Notes: generated by a model from the sequence alone, not told the origin. A stretch of 64,000 nucleotides of DNA from Polynucleobacter antarcticus (GCF_013307245.1 NZ_CP028941.1:1426001-1490000); one strand, 5' to 3'. Numbered from the stretch's first letter, positions 33,812 to 43,538 are shown. Numbers and translations are program-made.

Positions 33812-34639
33812 ATGAGCCAAACACCACAAAGTATCATCGAACAAGCCTGGGAAAACCGCGCAAACCTGTCTCCAGAGGCTGTTTCTGGGGAAATCCGCAA
33901 TGCCGTAAATGCGGTCCTTGAAGGCCTCAATACAGGCAGTATTCGTGTGGCTGAGCGACAAAGCGTCGGTAAATGGGAAGTAAACCAGTGGGTTAAGAAG
34001 GCGGTCTTACTCTCTTTCCGCCTGGAAGATAACAAACCGATGAGTGCTGGTGGCTACACCCAGTTCTACGACAAGGTACCTAGTAAGTTCGAACACTACA
34101 CTGCAGAAGACTTTGCGAATGGCGGTTTTAGAGTTGTGCCTCCTGCCATGGCGCGCAGAGGCTCTTTTATTGGTAAAAATGCCATTTTGATGCCTTCCTA
34201 CGTCAACATTGGCGCTTATGTGGGCGAAGGCACGATGGTAGATACCTGGGCCACCGTGGGTTCTTGTGCCCAAATCGGTAAGAATGTTCACCTTTCTGGT
34301 GGCGTTGGCATTGGTGGTGTTTTAGAGCCCATACAAGCCGGTCCGGTCATTATTGAAGATAACTGCTTTATTGGCGCACGCTCTGAGGTTGTTGAAGGCG
34401 TAGTGGTTGAAGAGAATGCGGTGCTCTCCATGGGCGTATACATTGGCCAAAGCACCAAGATTTATGATCGTGAAACTGGTGAAGTCCATTACGGCCGCGT
34501 TCCTGCCGGCTCAGTAGTGGTTCCAGGATCTCTTCCTTCCGCTTGCGGAAAATACAGCCTCTATGCGGCCATCATTGTGAAAAAAGTCGATGCGCAAACT
34601 AGGGCAAAAACAGCCATTAATGATTTGCTGCGTGATTAA
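33812..34639 (+). CDS. dapD: Tetrahydrodipicolinate N-succinyltransferase
   Basis: 275 residues. It succinylates tetrahydrodipicolinate in lysine and diaminopimelate synthesis. An N-terminal helical domain ([13 protein letters not shown]) leads into a hexapeptide left-handed beta-helix ([30 protein letters not shown]) and the C-terminal [15 protein letters not shown]. It is followed after 16 bases by dapE, which acts two steps later in the same pathway. Confidence 0.97.
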   Translation: MSQTPQSIIEQAWENRANLSPEAVSGEIRNAVNAVLEGLNTGSIRVAERQSVGKWEVNQWVKKAVLLSFRLEDNKPMSAGGYTQFYDKVPSKFEHYTAEDFANGGFRVVPPAMARRGSFIGKNAILMPSYVNIGAYVGEGTMVDTWATVGSCAQIGKNVHLSGGVGIGGVLEPIQAGPVIIEDNCFIGARSEVVEGVVVEENAVLSMGVYIGQSTKIYDRETGEVHYGRVPAGSVVVPGSLPSACGKYSLYAAIIVKKVDAQTRAKTAINDLLRD

Positions 34640-34655
34640 TTTGGATTAAAGCGAG

Positions 34656-35807
34656 ATGAGTGCCACCTTAGAACTGACCCAAGATCTTATTGCCTGCCGT
34701 TCAGTAACGCCAGCAGATGGTGGCTGCCAAGATCTGATTGCCAAACGTCTTCAAGAAGTTGGCTTTCATACGGAGAGTGTCATCAGTGGCCCGGATAATT
34801 TCCAGGTCACTAATCTCTGGGCAATTAAAAAAGGTACCGCTGGGGACAAAGGCGAAGTGCTGATGTTTGCCGGTCACACGGATGTAGTTCCTACTGGCCC
34901 TCTTGAAAAATGGACGAGCGATCCATTTACGCCCACTATTCGTGATGGCCTGCTATATGGCCGCGGTGCCGCTGACATGAAAACCTCTCTGGCAAGTTTT
35001 GTTGTTGCTGCAGAAGAGTTTGTGATTACCCATCCCAATCACAAAGGCTCGATTGCTTTTTTAATCACCAGCGATGAAGAGGGTCCCGCTCATGATGGCA
35101 CTGTCATTATGTGCGAGCGCTTACTAAAGCAAGGACAACGTTTAGATTACTGCGTGATTGGCGAACCCACCTCAGTCAATCAGCTGGGTGACATGATTAA
35201 GAATGGCCGTCGCGGGTCTCTCTCCGGAAAATTACATGTCAAAGGCATTCAGGCCCACATTGCTTACCCACATTTAGGCAAAAATCCGATCCACGTTTCA
35301 GCGCCTGCGATTCAGGCATTAGTTGAAACCGAGTGGGATCAGGGTAATCAGTATTTCCAGCCAACCAGTTTTCAGATTTCTAATATCCACGCTGGTACTG
35401 GCGCCAACAATGTCATTCCTGGTGAATTAACGATTGATTTCAACTTCCGCTTCTCCACGGAGAGTAAGCCTGAAGAGTTACGTAGCCGTCTTGAAAAGAT
35501 TTTAAGCGCTGCTGGTCTTGATTTTGAGGTCGACTGGGTACTAGGTGGTAGCCCATTTATTACCAGCGATGGCGCTCTTGCTGGGGCACTACGAAAAGCT
35601 ATTCGAGATGAAGTGAATGTAGAGACCGAGCTTTCCACTACAGGTGGTACCAGCGATGGTCGCTTTATCGCAAAGATCTGCAAAGAGGTAGTGGAGTTTG
35701 GCCCTATTAATGCTACTAGTCACAAAATTGATGAGTGCGTTAATGTAGATGATGTCCTGCCGCTCAAAAATATCTTCCGCAAGACGCTTGAACAACTCAT
35801 TGCTTAA
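34656..35807 (+). CDS. dapE: Succinyl-diaminopimelate desuccinylase
   Basis: 383 residues, M20 metallopeptidase fold. It removes succinate from N-succinyl-LL-diaminopimelate. Zinc-ligand and catalytic motifs: [13 protein letters not shown] (about residues 69-81), [25 protein letters not shown] and the C-terminal [14 protein letters not shown]. It is cotranscribed with dapD; the product feeds peptidoglycan and lysine. Confidence 0.97.
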   Translation: MSATLELTQDLIACRSVTPADGGCQDLIAKRLQEVGFHTESVISGPDNFQVTNLWAIKKGTAGDKGEVLMFAGHTDVVPTGPLEKWTSDPFTPTIRDGLLYGRGAADMKTSLASFVVAAEEFVITHPNHKGSIAFLITSDEEGPAHDGTVIMCERLLKQGQRLDYCVIGEPTSVNQLGDMIKNGRRGSLSGKLHVKGIQAHIAYPHLGKNPIHVSAPAIQALVETEWDQGNQYFQPTSFQISNIHAGTGANNVIPGELTIDFNFRFSTESKPEELRSRLEKILSAAGLDFEVDWVLGGSPFITSDGALAGALRKAIRDEVNVETELSTTGGTSDGRFIAKICKEVVEFGPINATSHKIDECVNVDDVLPLKNIFRKTLEQLIA

Positions 35808-35826
35808 GCTGATTTAAATATCCGTC

Positions 35827-36723
35827 ATGGAAGCAGAGCCCGCGCAATCTCTTACGCTTGATCAATTCATTGATCACATAGCCCAACAATTAGAAACTGC
35901 TGACTTACATTATGGTCATGGCGCGATAGATGCTCGCAGTGAAGCGCTGTGGATTATAAGTAAGCAATTAGATCTCAGCCCTACCGAAGCACTAGATCAT
36001 TTAGATCAAATCCTGAGTGCAGAGCAAATAAACAATGCGCTGACGGTGGTTAAAACCCGAATTGAGACTCGCAAGCCACTGGCTTACATCTTGGGTGAAG
36101 CCTGGTTAATGGGCGTCCCTTTTTTCTCTAGTGACCAAAGTATTGTTCCCCGCTCCTGGATTGCGGAGTTAATTGTGGATGGCTCACTAGAGCCTTGGCT
36201 GCCTGCAGATGGCAAAGCCTTAGACCTCTGCACTGGTAATGGCTCGCTAGCGATCTTATTGGCTCTTGCATGTCCTGACATCCATGTCAGTGCTTGCGAT
36301 ATTAGCCTGCCAGCATTAGCAGTCGCAGCACGTAATCTTGATCGCCATAGCCTTGGTACACAGGTGGAGTTATTTAATGGCGATCTATGGGATGCATTAC
36401 CCGAGCCCCATGACGACAATCGCTTTGATCTGATTATTTGCAATCCACCTTACGTAAATGCGAGTTCCATGAATGCGCTTCCTGCTGAGTACCATGCAGA
36501 ACCTGCACTCGCTTTAGCCGGAGGTGATGATGGCATGGATCTCATTCGTAAAATTATTGCGAACGCTCCAGACTATTTGTCAGAACGTGGTGCTATTGTG
36601 ATTGAAATTGGCAATGAGTATGAGCACTTCAAGAATGCTTTTCCGCAAATCCCCGTGATTTGGATGGAAGTATCTGCAGGCGATGAGCAGGTGCTACTCA
36701 TACAAGCGGAAGATCTACGCTAA
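35827..36723 (+). CDS. prmB: Ribosomal protein uL3 N5-glutamine methyltransferase
   Basis: 298 residues. The SAM-binding motif ALDLCTGNGSLAILLALACP (about residues 131-150) and the catalytic NPPYV motif (LIICNPPYVNASSMN) define the PrmB/PrmC/HemK group. The N-terminal helical domain and the SWIAELI segment fit PrmB, which methylates a glutamine of ribosomal protein L3; release-factor methylation (PrmC) is the alternative. It begins 19 bases after dapE. Confidence 0.9.
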   Translation: MEAEPAQSLTLDQFIDHIAQQLETADLHYGHGAIDARSEALWIISKQLDLSPTEALDHLDQILSAEQINNALTVVKTRIETRKPLAYILGEAWLMGVPFFSSDQSIVPRSWIAELIVDGSLEPWLPADGKALDLCTGNGSLAILLALACPDIHVSACDISLPALAVAARNLDRHSLGTQVELFNGDLWDALPEPHDDNRFDLIICNPPYVNASSMNALPAEYHAEPALALAGGDDGMDLIRKIIANAPDYLSERGAIVIEIGNEYEHFKNAFPQIPVIWMEVSAGDEQVLLIQAEDLR

Positions 36724-36759
36724 AAATTATCAAAATATTTACATAGAGTAATTAAAGCA

Positions 36760-37458
36760 ATGAAAATATTCTTACTGTTATTTTGTTCGATGATTTCACT
36801 TACTCTTTTTGCAAAAGAGCCAGTAGATTCATTTGTAAATACTGCACATTATGATGACGGAGATAAAATTCCTTACATTCTTACCTCGGTCAACTTAAGC
36901 TCCCCAAAATATATATTGATTATGATGCCTGGTGGTAATGGCATGATGAGTATTCAAAAGAATATAGATGGGACGATTTACTTTCAAAGTGGTGGTAATT
37001 TTTTAATTCGATCAAGGGCAATTTTTACTGATGATGAATTTTCTACTATCAGCATTGATGGAGATCGAAGCATTAAAAGAATGCGTATAGTCGTAAGAGA
37101 TTTGAAATCTAAATTCCCAAATGCTCAAATTTATATTGTGGGAACAAGTCGCAGCACTCTTGCAACGATCTATCAATCAGAAAATATGGATGGTGAAGTT
37201 ACCGGATTTATTCACACGGCTTCCATGAGTGCAATTGGTGGACTCGACACACGTAAAAGTAAAAGTAGGCATTTGATTGTTGCTCATAAATATGATGAAT
37301 GTAGACTTACTCCTCCATCATCCTCTCTTGAAAATAATAGGAGATATGGAACAGATCTTATCCTTATGGAAGGCGGAGTTACTGAGGGTGATCCCTGTCA
37401 GGCACTGGGTTACCATGGATTTAATGGTATTGAGACAGAGACTATACCAAAAAATTAA
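36760..37458 (+). CDS. Small exported protein with alpha/beta-hydrolase features
   Basis: 232 residues. The signal peptide MKIFLLLFCSMISLTLFAKE suggests periplasmic or secreted location. A possible nucleophile elbow is GTSRST (about residues 127-132, GxSxS type). An Asp in AHKYDECR and a His in LGYHGFNGIE near the C-terminus could complete a Ser-Asp-His triad in the order of alpha/beta hydrolases. The N-terminal ILIMMPGGNGM resembles the oxyanion-hole region of that fold. Base composition is clearly more AT-rich than its neighbours, suggesting recent acquisition. The substrate is unknown. It follows prmB by 36 bases. Confidence 0.7.
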   Translation: MKIFLLLFCSMISLTLFAKEPVDSFVNTAHYDDGDKIPYILTSVNLSSPKYILIMMPGGNGMMSIQKNIDGTIYFQSGGNFLIRSRAIFTDDEFSTISIDGDRSIKRMRIVVRDLKSKFPNAQIYIVGTSRSTLATIYQSENMDGEVTGFIHTASMSAIGGLDTRKSKSRHLIVAHKYDECRLTPPSSSLENNRRYGTDLILMEGGVTEGDPCQALGYHGFNGIETETIPKN

Positions 37459-37509
37459 GAATTGGGTAAAAAAATAAGTTAGTAGAGTTTCAGAATTAAT
37501 CTTCTCAAA

Positions 37510-38874
37510 TTAACTCAACTCTGCAGCTGCTGCTATGGCCTGATCAATTCGCTCAACCGGAATCACGCGCAATCCAGCGATCTTGGTCTTGGGCATATTG
37601 GCTTTAGGAATGATTGCTACGGTAAATCCTAGCTTAGCTGCTTCCTTCAAACGCTCTTGACCTCTTGGGCAAGGACGAATCTCTCCCGCTAACCCAACCT
37701 CACCAAAAACAATCAGTTCTTTCGGTAATGCTTTATTGCGAATCGATGATTGAATCGCTAACAAGACTGCCAAGTCAGCTGCTGGCTCTGAAATCTTCAC
37801 GCCACCTACCGCATTTAAGAAAACATCTTGATCAAAACAGGCTACACCCGCATGTCGATGGAGTACTGCCAAGAGCATCGCTAAACGGGCTTGCTCTAAT
37901 CCCACGGCCAATCGTCGAGGATTGGGAATATGCGCGGTATCTACCAGTGCCTGAATTTCAACTAAGAGCGGACGACTACCCTCTTGGGTCACTAATACAC
38001 AGGCACCCGGCACCATCTCTGCATGTTGTGACAAGAAAATAGCTGAAGGGTTAGCAACCCCACGTAGACCTTTTTCAGTCATAGCAAAAACGCCCAACTC
38101 ATTGACAGCGCCAAAGCGGTTTTTAATGGAGCGCACCAATCTAAATGATGAATGCGTATCGCCCTCAAAATACAAAACGGTATCGACAATATGCTCAAGC
38201 ACTCGGGGACCGGCTAAATGGCCATCTTTAGTGACATGGCCTACCATCAACACACAGATACCACTTGATTTAGCTGCTCTCGTTAATTGCGCAGCGCACT
38301 CGCGCACTTGAGCTACCGAACCAGGGGCTGAACTTAATGCATCTGAATATAGCGTCTGAATAGAATCCACCACCAACACTTGTGGCTTGACCGTATCCAT
38401 AATCGATAACAGCTTTTCTAATTGAATTTCTGCAAGCACTTCTAATTGAGGCGCAACCAGTGCAATCCGTTTTGCACGCAGGGCAATTTGTGCAGCAGAT
38501 TCTTCACCACTGCTATAGAGCACATTCATACCCGCTGAACTCATTTCAGCTAATGCTTGCAATAGCAAGGTGGACTTCCCAATACCAGGATCACCGCCTA
38601 ATAGGACTACGCCACCGGGAACTAAACCCCCACCCAGAACGCGATCAAACTCCTCTACGCCAGTACTAAAACGGGGAAGATCTTCTGCACTAATAGCGGA
38701 TAGCTTTTGCCGCGGGAGTGATGGTGCTAAACCTTGAAAACGGGTATTTGAGCTTACTTCAGGCAAGCCTTCCTCAAGGGTATTCCAAGCTTGGCATGAA
38801 GGGCACTGCCCTTGCCATTTTGCAGAGTTTGCGCCACAGGACTGGCAGATGTAGATAGATTTAATTTTGGCCAC
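37510..38874 (-). CDS. radA: DNA repair protein RadA
   Basis: About 454 residues. A C4 zinc finger (YICQSCGANSAKWQGQCPSC) is followed by a RecA-like ATPase with Walker A GGDPGIGKST, the KNRFGAVNELGVF motif (KNRFG box typical of RadA), and a C-terminal Lon-protease-like domain (FLNAVGGVKISEPAADLAVLLAI). RadA drives branch migration in recombination. I choose the GTG at 38874, giving the standard MAKIKSIY-type start, over an upstream in-frame ATG that would overlap the preceding gene. It is 4 bases after the preceding stop. Confidence 0.95.
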   Translation of the reverse strand: MAKIKSIYICQSCGANSAKWQGQCPSCQAWNTLEEGLPEVSSNTRFQGLAPSLPRQKLSAISAEDLPRFSTGVEEFDRVLGGGLVPGGVVLLGGDPGIGKSTLLLQALAEMSSAGMNVLYSSGEESAAQIALRAKRIALVAPQLEVLAEIQLEKLLSIMDTVKPQVLVVDSIQTLYSDALSSAPGSVAQVRECAAQLTRAAKSSGICVLMVGHVTKDGHLAGPRVLEHIVDTVLYFEGDTHSSFRLVRSIKNRFGAVNELGVFAMTEKGLRGVANPSAIFLSQHAEMVPGACVLVTQEGSRPLLVEIQALVDTAHIPNPRRLAVGLEQARLAMLLAVLHRHAGVACFDQDVFLNAVGGVKISEPAADLAVLLAIQSSIRNKALPKELIVFGEVGLAGEIRPCPRGQERLKEAAKLGFTVAIIPKANMPKTKIAGLRVIPVERIDQAIAAAAELS

Positions 38875-38878
38875 GGAT

Positions 38879-39388
38879 TTAGTCGAGCTGAGTGCCCGCT
38901 TTATTTTCTTGAGCGCGTTTAGGTGCATCTTTACGACGCTGTTCTAAGTCTGCTGCGCGAGCAGCTGCTGCTTTTTGTTTTTCTTCAAACTCTTTTTGAT
39001 TAGCTGTACGCTCCGCCGCTTTTTCAGCAGAAGCTCGTTCAGCAATTTTCTTTGCATCACGCTGATCTTTAATACTAGAACGTAAGGAACGCTGTACTTC
39101 ATGCAATTCCACTTCTTGCACCCGAATAGGATCAATTTCCTTACGATACTGAGCCCGTGAATCTCTCAAACAAGAATTGACCCAGTACTTTTGATAACAC
39201 TCAGAGCTTGTTTTTTCCCAGCGATATTTAGCCCAGTCGCGCTGCAACTCTAAATCTCGCTCAATCTTATCGAGCTGCTCCAGTTGCGCTTCTTCGGCAG
39301 GAGTAGCTATTGCGCTAGTACCCACAGAGCCAGCTAATACAAAAATAGCGAGCGCAATAAATGAAGATAAAGAAATGACCTTTCTCAA
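38879..39388 (-). CDS. Exported coiled-coil protein of unknown function
   Basis: 169 residues. A signal peptide (FIALAIFVLAGSVGTSAIA) precedes a highly charged helical protein rich in Glu, Lys, Gln and Ala. The segment SECYQKYWVNSCLRDSR contains two cysteines that could form a periplasmic disulfide. The C-terminal third is predicted coiled coil (KKIAERASAEKAAERTANQ). The start appears to be TTG overlapping the kup stop (TTGA). I do not recognise a function; similar proteins are common beside radA/kup in related genomes only as an impression. Confidence 0.7.
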   Translation of the reverse strand: MRKVISLSSFIALAIFVLAGSVGTSAIATPAEEAQLEQLDKIERDLELQRDWAKYRWEKTSSECYQKYWVNSCLRDSRAQYRKEIDPIRVQEVELHEVQRSLRSSIKDQRDAKKIAERASAEKAAERTANQKEFEEKQKAAAARAADLEQRRKDAPKRAQENKAGTQLD

Positions 39389-41325
39389 ATCTCTACCTTT
39401 GCGCCCAGCTCAACCAAGCGGTTTGCAGGAATCTTAAAGAAATCAGACTGACGACCTGCATTTTGATACATCCAGCAGAATAAGCGCTCGCGCCACAAGG
39501 CCATACCAGGAATCGCAGACGGCACAATCGTATCGCGCGACAAGAAGAATGAAGTGTCCATCATCTCGAACTTCATATCAAAGCCCTTCTCAATCAAGCC
39601 AATGATGGAGCCCATATCTGGGGTCTCTTTAAAACCAAAAATAGCACGCACAACATAAATATTGCCACCTAAGTCTTTCATGGTGATGCGCTCAGCATCA
39701 TTTACATAAGGTACATCCCAAATGCTGACTTTTAAGAAAAAGACTCTTTCGTGTAAGACATGGTTATGCTTCAAATTATGTAAGAAAGAAATCGGCAAGT
39801 AATCGACGTGTGCCGTTAAAAACACGGCCGTGCCTTCAACACGATGTGGCGGATGCTTGAGCAAGGATTCAATAAAGCTACCCAACTGAATGCCGCCATC
39901 CATCGCCAATTTACGTAAAATTTGACGACCACGAAACCAGGTAATTAAACAGGTAAAGCATACCAAGCCTAAGGCTAATGGATACCAACCACCATCTTTA
40001 ATCTTAATTAAAGTAGCCGTCCAAAAAGCAAAGTCAATGATGAAGAAAGCTACTGCCATCGCACTGACTACGGCGATGTTCATTTTCCACTCACGGAACA
40101 TGACAACAGCCAATAAGATCGTGGTGATTAACATGGTCGACGTCACTGAAATACCATAGGCCGCCGCTAAATTTACAGACTCTCTAAATTCAATAATGGT
40201 GACCACCACCATAAAGAGTAAAGCCCAATTCACCATCGGAATATAAATTTGGCCCTGCTCAGAATCAGATGTATGACGAATATTCATCCGTGGCATAAAG
40301 CCAAGCAAGATGGCTTGACTCACTAAAGAGAAGGCGCCGGAGATAACTGCTTGCGAAGCAATCACCGTAGCTGCCGTTGCTAGGCCAACCATAGGCCACA
40401 ACGCCCAGTCAGGCACCATTAAATAAAAGGGATTCCGAATTGCTTCTGGGTCTGAGAGGACTAAGGCGCCTTGACCTAAATAGTTGATCAATAAACTAGG
40501 CAGCACAATCAGCACCCAAGCCAAGCGAATAGGCTTAGGACCAAAATGGCCCATATCGAGATACAGCGCTTCTACGCCAGTAACAACCAACACCACTGCA
40601 CCCATCACGATATAGGCGGCTACGGGATGATCGATGACAAAATTCAACGCATACAGAGGGCTAAAAGCACCAATGATTTGCGGGGCACTGCCGATGTTGA
40701 TTGCCCCTAAAACAGCAAGTGCAATAAACCATGCAAAGGTGATGGGGCCAAATAACTTACCTACGGTTGCTGTTCCGTATTTCTGAATCAGAAACAAAGC
40801 CACCAGAATTGCTAATGAAATCGGAATAATAAATTTACGCATACCAGGTGCGGCAATTTCAATACCCTCAACTGCTGACAAAACTGAAATGGCTGGAGTA
40901 ATGACCGACTCGCCCAATAACATGCAAGCGCCTAGCATGCCAATGATCATTAAGAAGTAGTAGCCTTTGGATTGGCTATCAAAAGAACGTAGTGCCAAAG
41001 CCATGAGAGAAAGCACGCCGCCCTCGCCCTTATTATCTGCACGCATCACAAAGAGGACATACTTCACCGTTACTACCAGTATCAGTGCCCAGATCATCAT
41101 CGAGATCACACCAAATAGCGCTTCGGGTGAATAGGTGATGCCATGCACTGGATCAAAGCATTCTTTGAGGGCATACAGTGGACTCGTACCAATGTCGCCA
41201 AACACCACGCCAATGGCTGCAAGCATCATCACCCCCAGCCCTTTTTTATGCTCGCCCTCGGGTCCATGAACCTCGACGGGATTTAGCAGAGTTGAACTAG
41301 AAAATTCTGGATTACTAATAGACAT
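39385..41325 (-). CDS. kup: Potassium uptake transporter Kup
   Basis: 646 residues. A KUP/HAK/KT family K+ symporter with about 12 membrane segments. The hallmark start of the domain is AAIGVVFGDIGTSPLYALKECF (about residues 35-56), followed by GEGGVLSLMALAL. The C-terminal about 170 residues form the cytoplasmic domain (ending PANRLVELGAKVEI). It is the last complete core gene before the tRNA that hosts the element. Confidence 0.96.
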   Translation of the reverse strand: MSISNPEFSSSTLLNPVEVHGPEGEHKKGLGVMMLAAIGVVFGDIGTSPLYALKECFDPVHGITYSPEALFGVISMMIWALILVVTVKYVLFVMRADNKGEGGVLSLMALALRSFDSQSKGYYFLMIIGMLGACMLLGESVITPAISVLSAVEGIEIAAPGMRKFIIPISLAILVALFLIQKYGTATVGKLFGPITFAWFIALAVLGAINIGSAPQIIGAFSPLYALNFVIDHPVAAYIVMGAVVLVVTGVEALYLDMGHFGPKPIRLAWVLIVLPSLLINYLGQGALVLSDPEAIRNPFYLMVPDWALWPMVGLATAATVIASQAVISGAFSLVSQAILLGFMPRMNIRHTSDSEQGQIYIPMVNWALLFMVVVTIIEFRESVNLAAAYGISVTSTMLITTILLAVVMFREWKMNIAVVSAMAVAFFIIDFAFWTATLIKIKDGGWYPLALGLVCFTCLITWFRGRQILRKLAMDGGIQLGSFIESLLKHPPHRVEGTAVFLTAHVDYLPISFLHNLKHNHVLHERVFFLKVSIWDVPYVNDAERITMKDLGGNIYVVRAIFGFKETPDMGSIIGLIEKGFDMKFEMMDTSFFLSRDTIVPSAIPGMALWRERLFCWMYQNAGRQSDFFKIPANRLVELGAKVEI

Positions 41326-41439
41326 CTCAAAACCTTAATGTGATGTTGCACGGCAATATGTTACTCCTTATGCTGCATGCCTTTGGGCTCATATTGAGCT
41401 ATGAAACCCTCTTATTCAAGCTTTATTTGCTGGAATACC

Positions 41440-41469
41440 TCGACAGAGACCCTCAGAAAATGGTAGAAT
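41440..41469 (+). promoter_or_regulatory. Promoter of tRNA-fMet
   Basis: TCGACA (41440-41445) and TAGAAT (41464-41469) are separated by 18 bases and end 12 bases before the tRNA 5' end. Both boxes match the sigma-70 consensus at five of six positions. The spacing and position fit a stable-RNA promoter. Confidence 0.65.
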
Positions 41470-41481
41470 CTTAGCTTCAGA

Positions 41482-41559
<78 letters not shown>

Positions 41560-41568
41560 TATATATAA

Positions 41569-41601
41569 GGCTTCTAGGTCAATCGGCTTAGAAGTCTTTT
41601 T
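41569..41601 (+). terminator. tRNA terminator supplied by the element
   Basis: An 8-bp stem (GGCTTCTA / TAGAAGTC, one G-T pair) followed by five T residues begins 10 bases after attL. It is inside the element, so after integration the tRNA transcript ends on element DNA. The original chromosomal terminator now lies beyond attR. Confidence 0.7.
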
Positions 41602-41614
41602 ACTTTATAAATCA

Positions 41615-41636
41615 AAAATCGTGGCTATATCGTGAT
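41615..41636 (+). repeat. Left end repeat (candidate integrase arm site)
   Basis: A 22-bp sequence matching 57765-57786 at 19 of 22 positions in the same orientation. Each copy holds two ATCGTG-type hexamers spaced 11 bases, about one helical turn. It lies 56 bases inside attL. Presence at both ends of the element points to binding by the integrase arm-binding domain or an excisionase. Confidence 0.6.
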
Positions 41637-41703
41637 GCTAGATCTATATATATCAATTTTGCCCCCTCATCGGTGGCACAAACCAAAAGCTAGATCGCGC
41701 CCA

Positions 41704-42480
41704 TCAAAGGCCGGAGATCTTTTTCTGCAATTCAGCCTTCGCCTGGTCAATCTTTTCGGGGTTTGTTTTGGAGGAAAGGTCTGATCTTTGTTTTTTGCCT
41801 AAAAAATAAGCAATTCTTTCAGCGTTTGCGCCTGAGGGATGGGGTATGCCATCAAATACACGCGATACATCTATTAGGCCCTGTGAACCTAGCCAACTCA
41901 TTGCCTCTGAAACTGTTGGGCCGAGCGGTATAAATATCGCATCTCCAAGCATTTTTACCTCTTGAACAAAGTATTCCTTAAGCATTTTTTGAAGCATTGG
42001 ATGCTTTGTCATATTTGGCGTGCCGTTGTAATTGGCATCATTAATAAAAACTGGAAAGCGCAGTACCGAGGTCGTCTGAACGAGATGACTTGCATTTGCG
42101 AATAACTCGTCACAAGTGCTTACCCCTAACCATTGATTGAGTTTTAAATAATCAAGCATCGCCACAAGGTTTGGGCGCAACGATCCAGAGAATGCGCCTA
42201 CCTGTTTTGCGGCCATGAGAGCGGCGCCGTGAGATTCTCCAGCCTTTAATCCATTTCGCGCCGCTATGAGAGCATTGCGAGCTTGAGTAAAGCCAGGTGT
42301 GACCCCAACCAAAACAATCTTGGCCCGGGTATTTACATAATCAAATGGAGGGTAGTAAGCCGTTAGACTCGCATCCCTATCTATTTGAAGGCTAATCGGC
42401 AACGAATTAACGTCAACAAGATCGCCCTCTTTTAAATCCCTAATAATGGACGCGTATCGATCAAACAGCTCTGTTGTCAT
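41704..42480 (-). CDS. Uracil-DNA glycosylase superfamily protein
   Basis: 258 residues. Two superfamily motifs are visible: IVLVGVTPGFTQARNAL (about residues 55-71, the water-activating/GxxPG loop) and FDGIPHPSGANAERIAYFLG (about 210-229, the HPSxxN DNA-intercalation loop). Conserved middle parts are GAFSGSLRPNLVAMLDYL and TTSVLRFPVFIN. It is not a classical Ung, since it lacks GQDPYH. Such proteins excise modified bases; the base here is unknown. As the first cargo gene of the element beside a nuclease-like gene and a restriction locus, an antiphage role against modified phage DNA is plausible inference. Antiphage glycosylases of this superfamily (Brig1) are documented. The C-terminal about 25 residues are charged and helical. 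Confidence 0.68.
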   Translation of the reverse strand: MTTELFDRYASIIRDLKEGDLVDVNSLPISLQIDRDASLTAYYPPFDYVNTRAKIVLVGVTPGFTQARNALIAARNGLKAGESHGAALMAAKQVGAFSGSLRPNLVAMLDYLKLNQWLGVSTCDELFANASHLVQTTSVLRFPVFINDANYNGTPNMTKHPMLQKMLKEYFVQEVKMLGDAIFIPLGPTVSEAMSWLGSQGLIDVSRVFDGIPHPSGANAERIAYFLGKKQRSDLSSKTNPEKIDQAKAELQKKISGL

Positions 42481-42503
42481 ATCTTTCGTTTTCGGCCTAA
42501 ATT

Positions 42504-42538
42504 TTGACCGCCATAGATTATTATGATATCTATCATAA
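42504..42538. promoter_or_regulatory. Divergent promoter region with 18-bp palindrome
   Basis: A perfect palindrome TTATGATA-TC-TATCATAA (42521-42538) lies between the divergent UDG-like and DUF4268 genes. Rightward, TTGACC (42504-42509) and TATCTA (42527-42532) are 17 bases apart, placing the palindrome over the -10. It looks like an operator that could repress the pair together. Confidence 0.5.
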
Positions 42539-42593
42539 CCATTAGGGACGACTCAAGTGTGATGAAGCAAACTTCAAAAGCAAAAGGAATGGC

Positions 42594-43538
42594 GTGAAAC
42601 AAAATCTAGGTAACTTACTCAAAATTAGTCTTCGCGAAGCATGGAAAAATGAAACAACTGACTTCACACCCTGGCTTGCAGAACAAGAGAATCTTAACTC
42701 TCTGGCTGATACGCTGGGATTGGGTGAGCTGGAGCTAGTCCAACGTGAATATCCTATTGGTGATTTTTCCTTAGACATCCTTTGTACAGATGATCAAGGT
42801 GAAGTGATTATCGAAAACCAGCTTGAGAAAACCGATCACACCCATCTTGGCCAAATCATTACTTATGCATCTGGGGTTGGTGCCAAGAAAATTATATGGA
42901 TTGCCGAGTCATTTAGACGAGAACACATCTCCGCCCTAGAGTTTTTAAATCAAAACACAACAGAGGATTTAAACTTTTTTGGTGTCGAGATTGAATTGTG
43001 GCAAATCGGTGATTCACCCATGGCACCCAGTTTTAATGTTGTTGTTAAACCGAACGGATGGGCAAAAGCTGGGCGCGAACAAGCTAGAGCCGTATCATCA
43101 GCTACACCACTTAAATTACTTCAACTTAAATTCTGGACTGAGTTAGTTGCCTATATTGATCAACACAATATTGATCTTCGGACCTCTGAGCCAAAGCCCA
43201 GACATTGGTTTGATAATCGACTTGGTAAAAGTGGATACACCCTATCATTTACAGCAAATTCAAGAGCGAGCCGTTTAGGTGTTGAGCTTTACGTCAACCC
43301 CGAAGATTCAAAACAGAAGTTTGCTGCGCTAGAGGCACGAAAAACAGAGATTGAGACTGCTTTAGGACTCGAGGTTGATTGGCAGCCATTACCTGATAGT
43401 TACGCATGCCGCATTGCCCTATTTAAGCCAGATTTTGAGCTCGAAGACGAGGCACAATGGCCAAGCTACTTTGAATGGCTTACAAAGAATGGCATCAAAT
43501 TCCAAGATGTCTTCAAGCCGATCATTAGAACAATTTAA
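42594..43538 (+). CDS. DUF4268 protein, PD-(D/E)XK nuclease-like
   Basis: 314 residues. The N-terminal half carries a restriction-endonuclease-like core: LDILCTDDQGEVIIENQLEKTDHTHLGQIITYASG (about residues 59-93), with Asp, Glu-x-Gln and a later conserved Q as in NucS-like nucleases. The C-terminal half matches DUF4268 (RHWFDNRLGKSGYTLSFTANSR, SRLGVELYV). Such proteins are often found near restriction systems. The start is GTG at 42594 with AAAAGGAA before it. It is divergent from the UDG-like gene and converges on hsdR. Nuclease activity is inferred. Confidence 0.75.
   Translation: MKQNLGNLLKISLREAWKNETTDFTPWLAEQENLNSLADTLGLGELELVQREYPIGDFSLDILCTDDQGEVIIENQLEKTDHTHLGQIITYASGVGAKKIIWIAESFRREHISALEFLNQNTTEDLNFFGVEIELWQIGDSPMAPSFNVVVKPNGWAKAGREQARAVSSATPLKLLQLKFWTELVAYIDQHNIDLRTSEPKPRHWFDNRLGKSGYTLSFTANSRASRLGVELYVNPEDSKQKFAALEARKTEIETALGLEVDWQPLPDSYACRIALFKPDFELEDEAQWPSYFEWLTKNGIKFQDVFKPIIRTI

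Noticed and set aside
33799..34291. Minus-strand ORFs opposite dapD
   Set aside because: They are antisense to a strongly conserved enzyme gene and lack a ribosome site or family resemblance.
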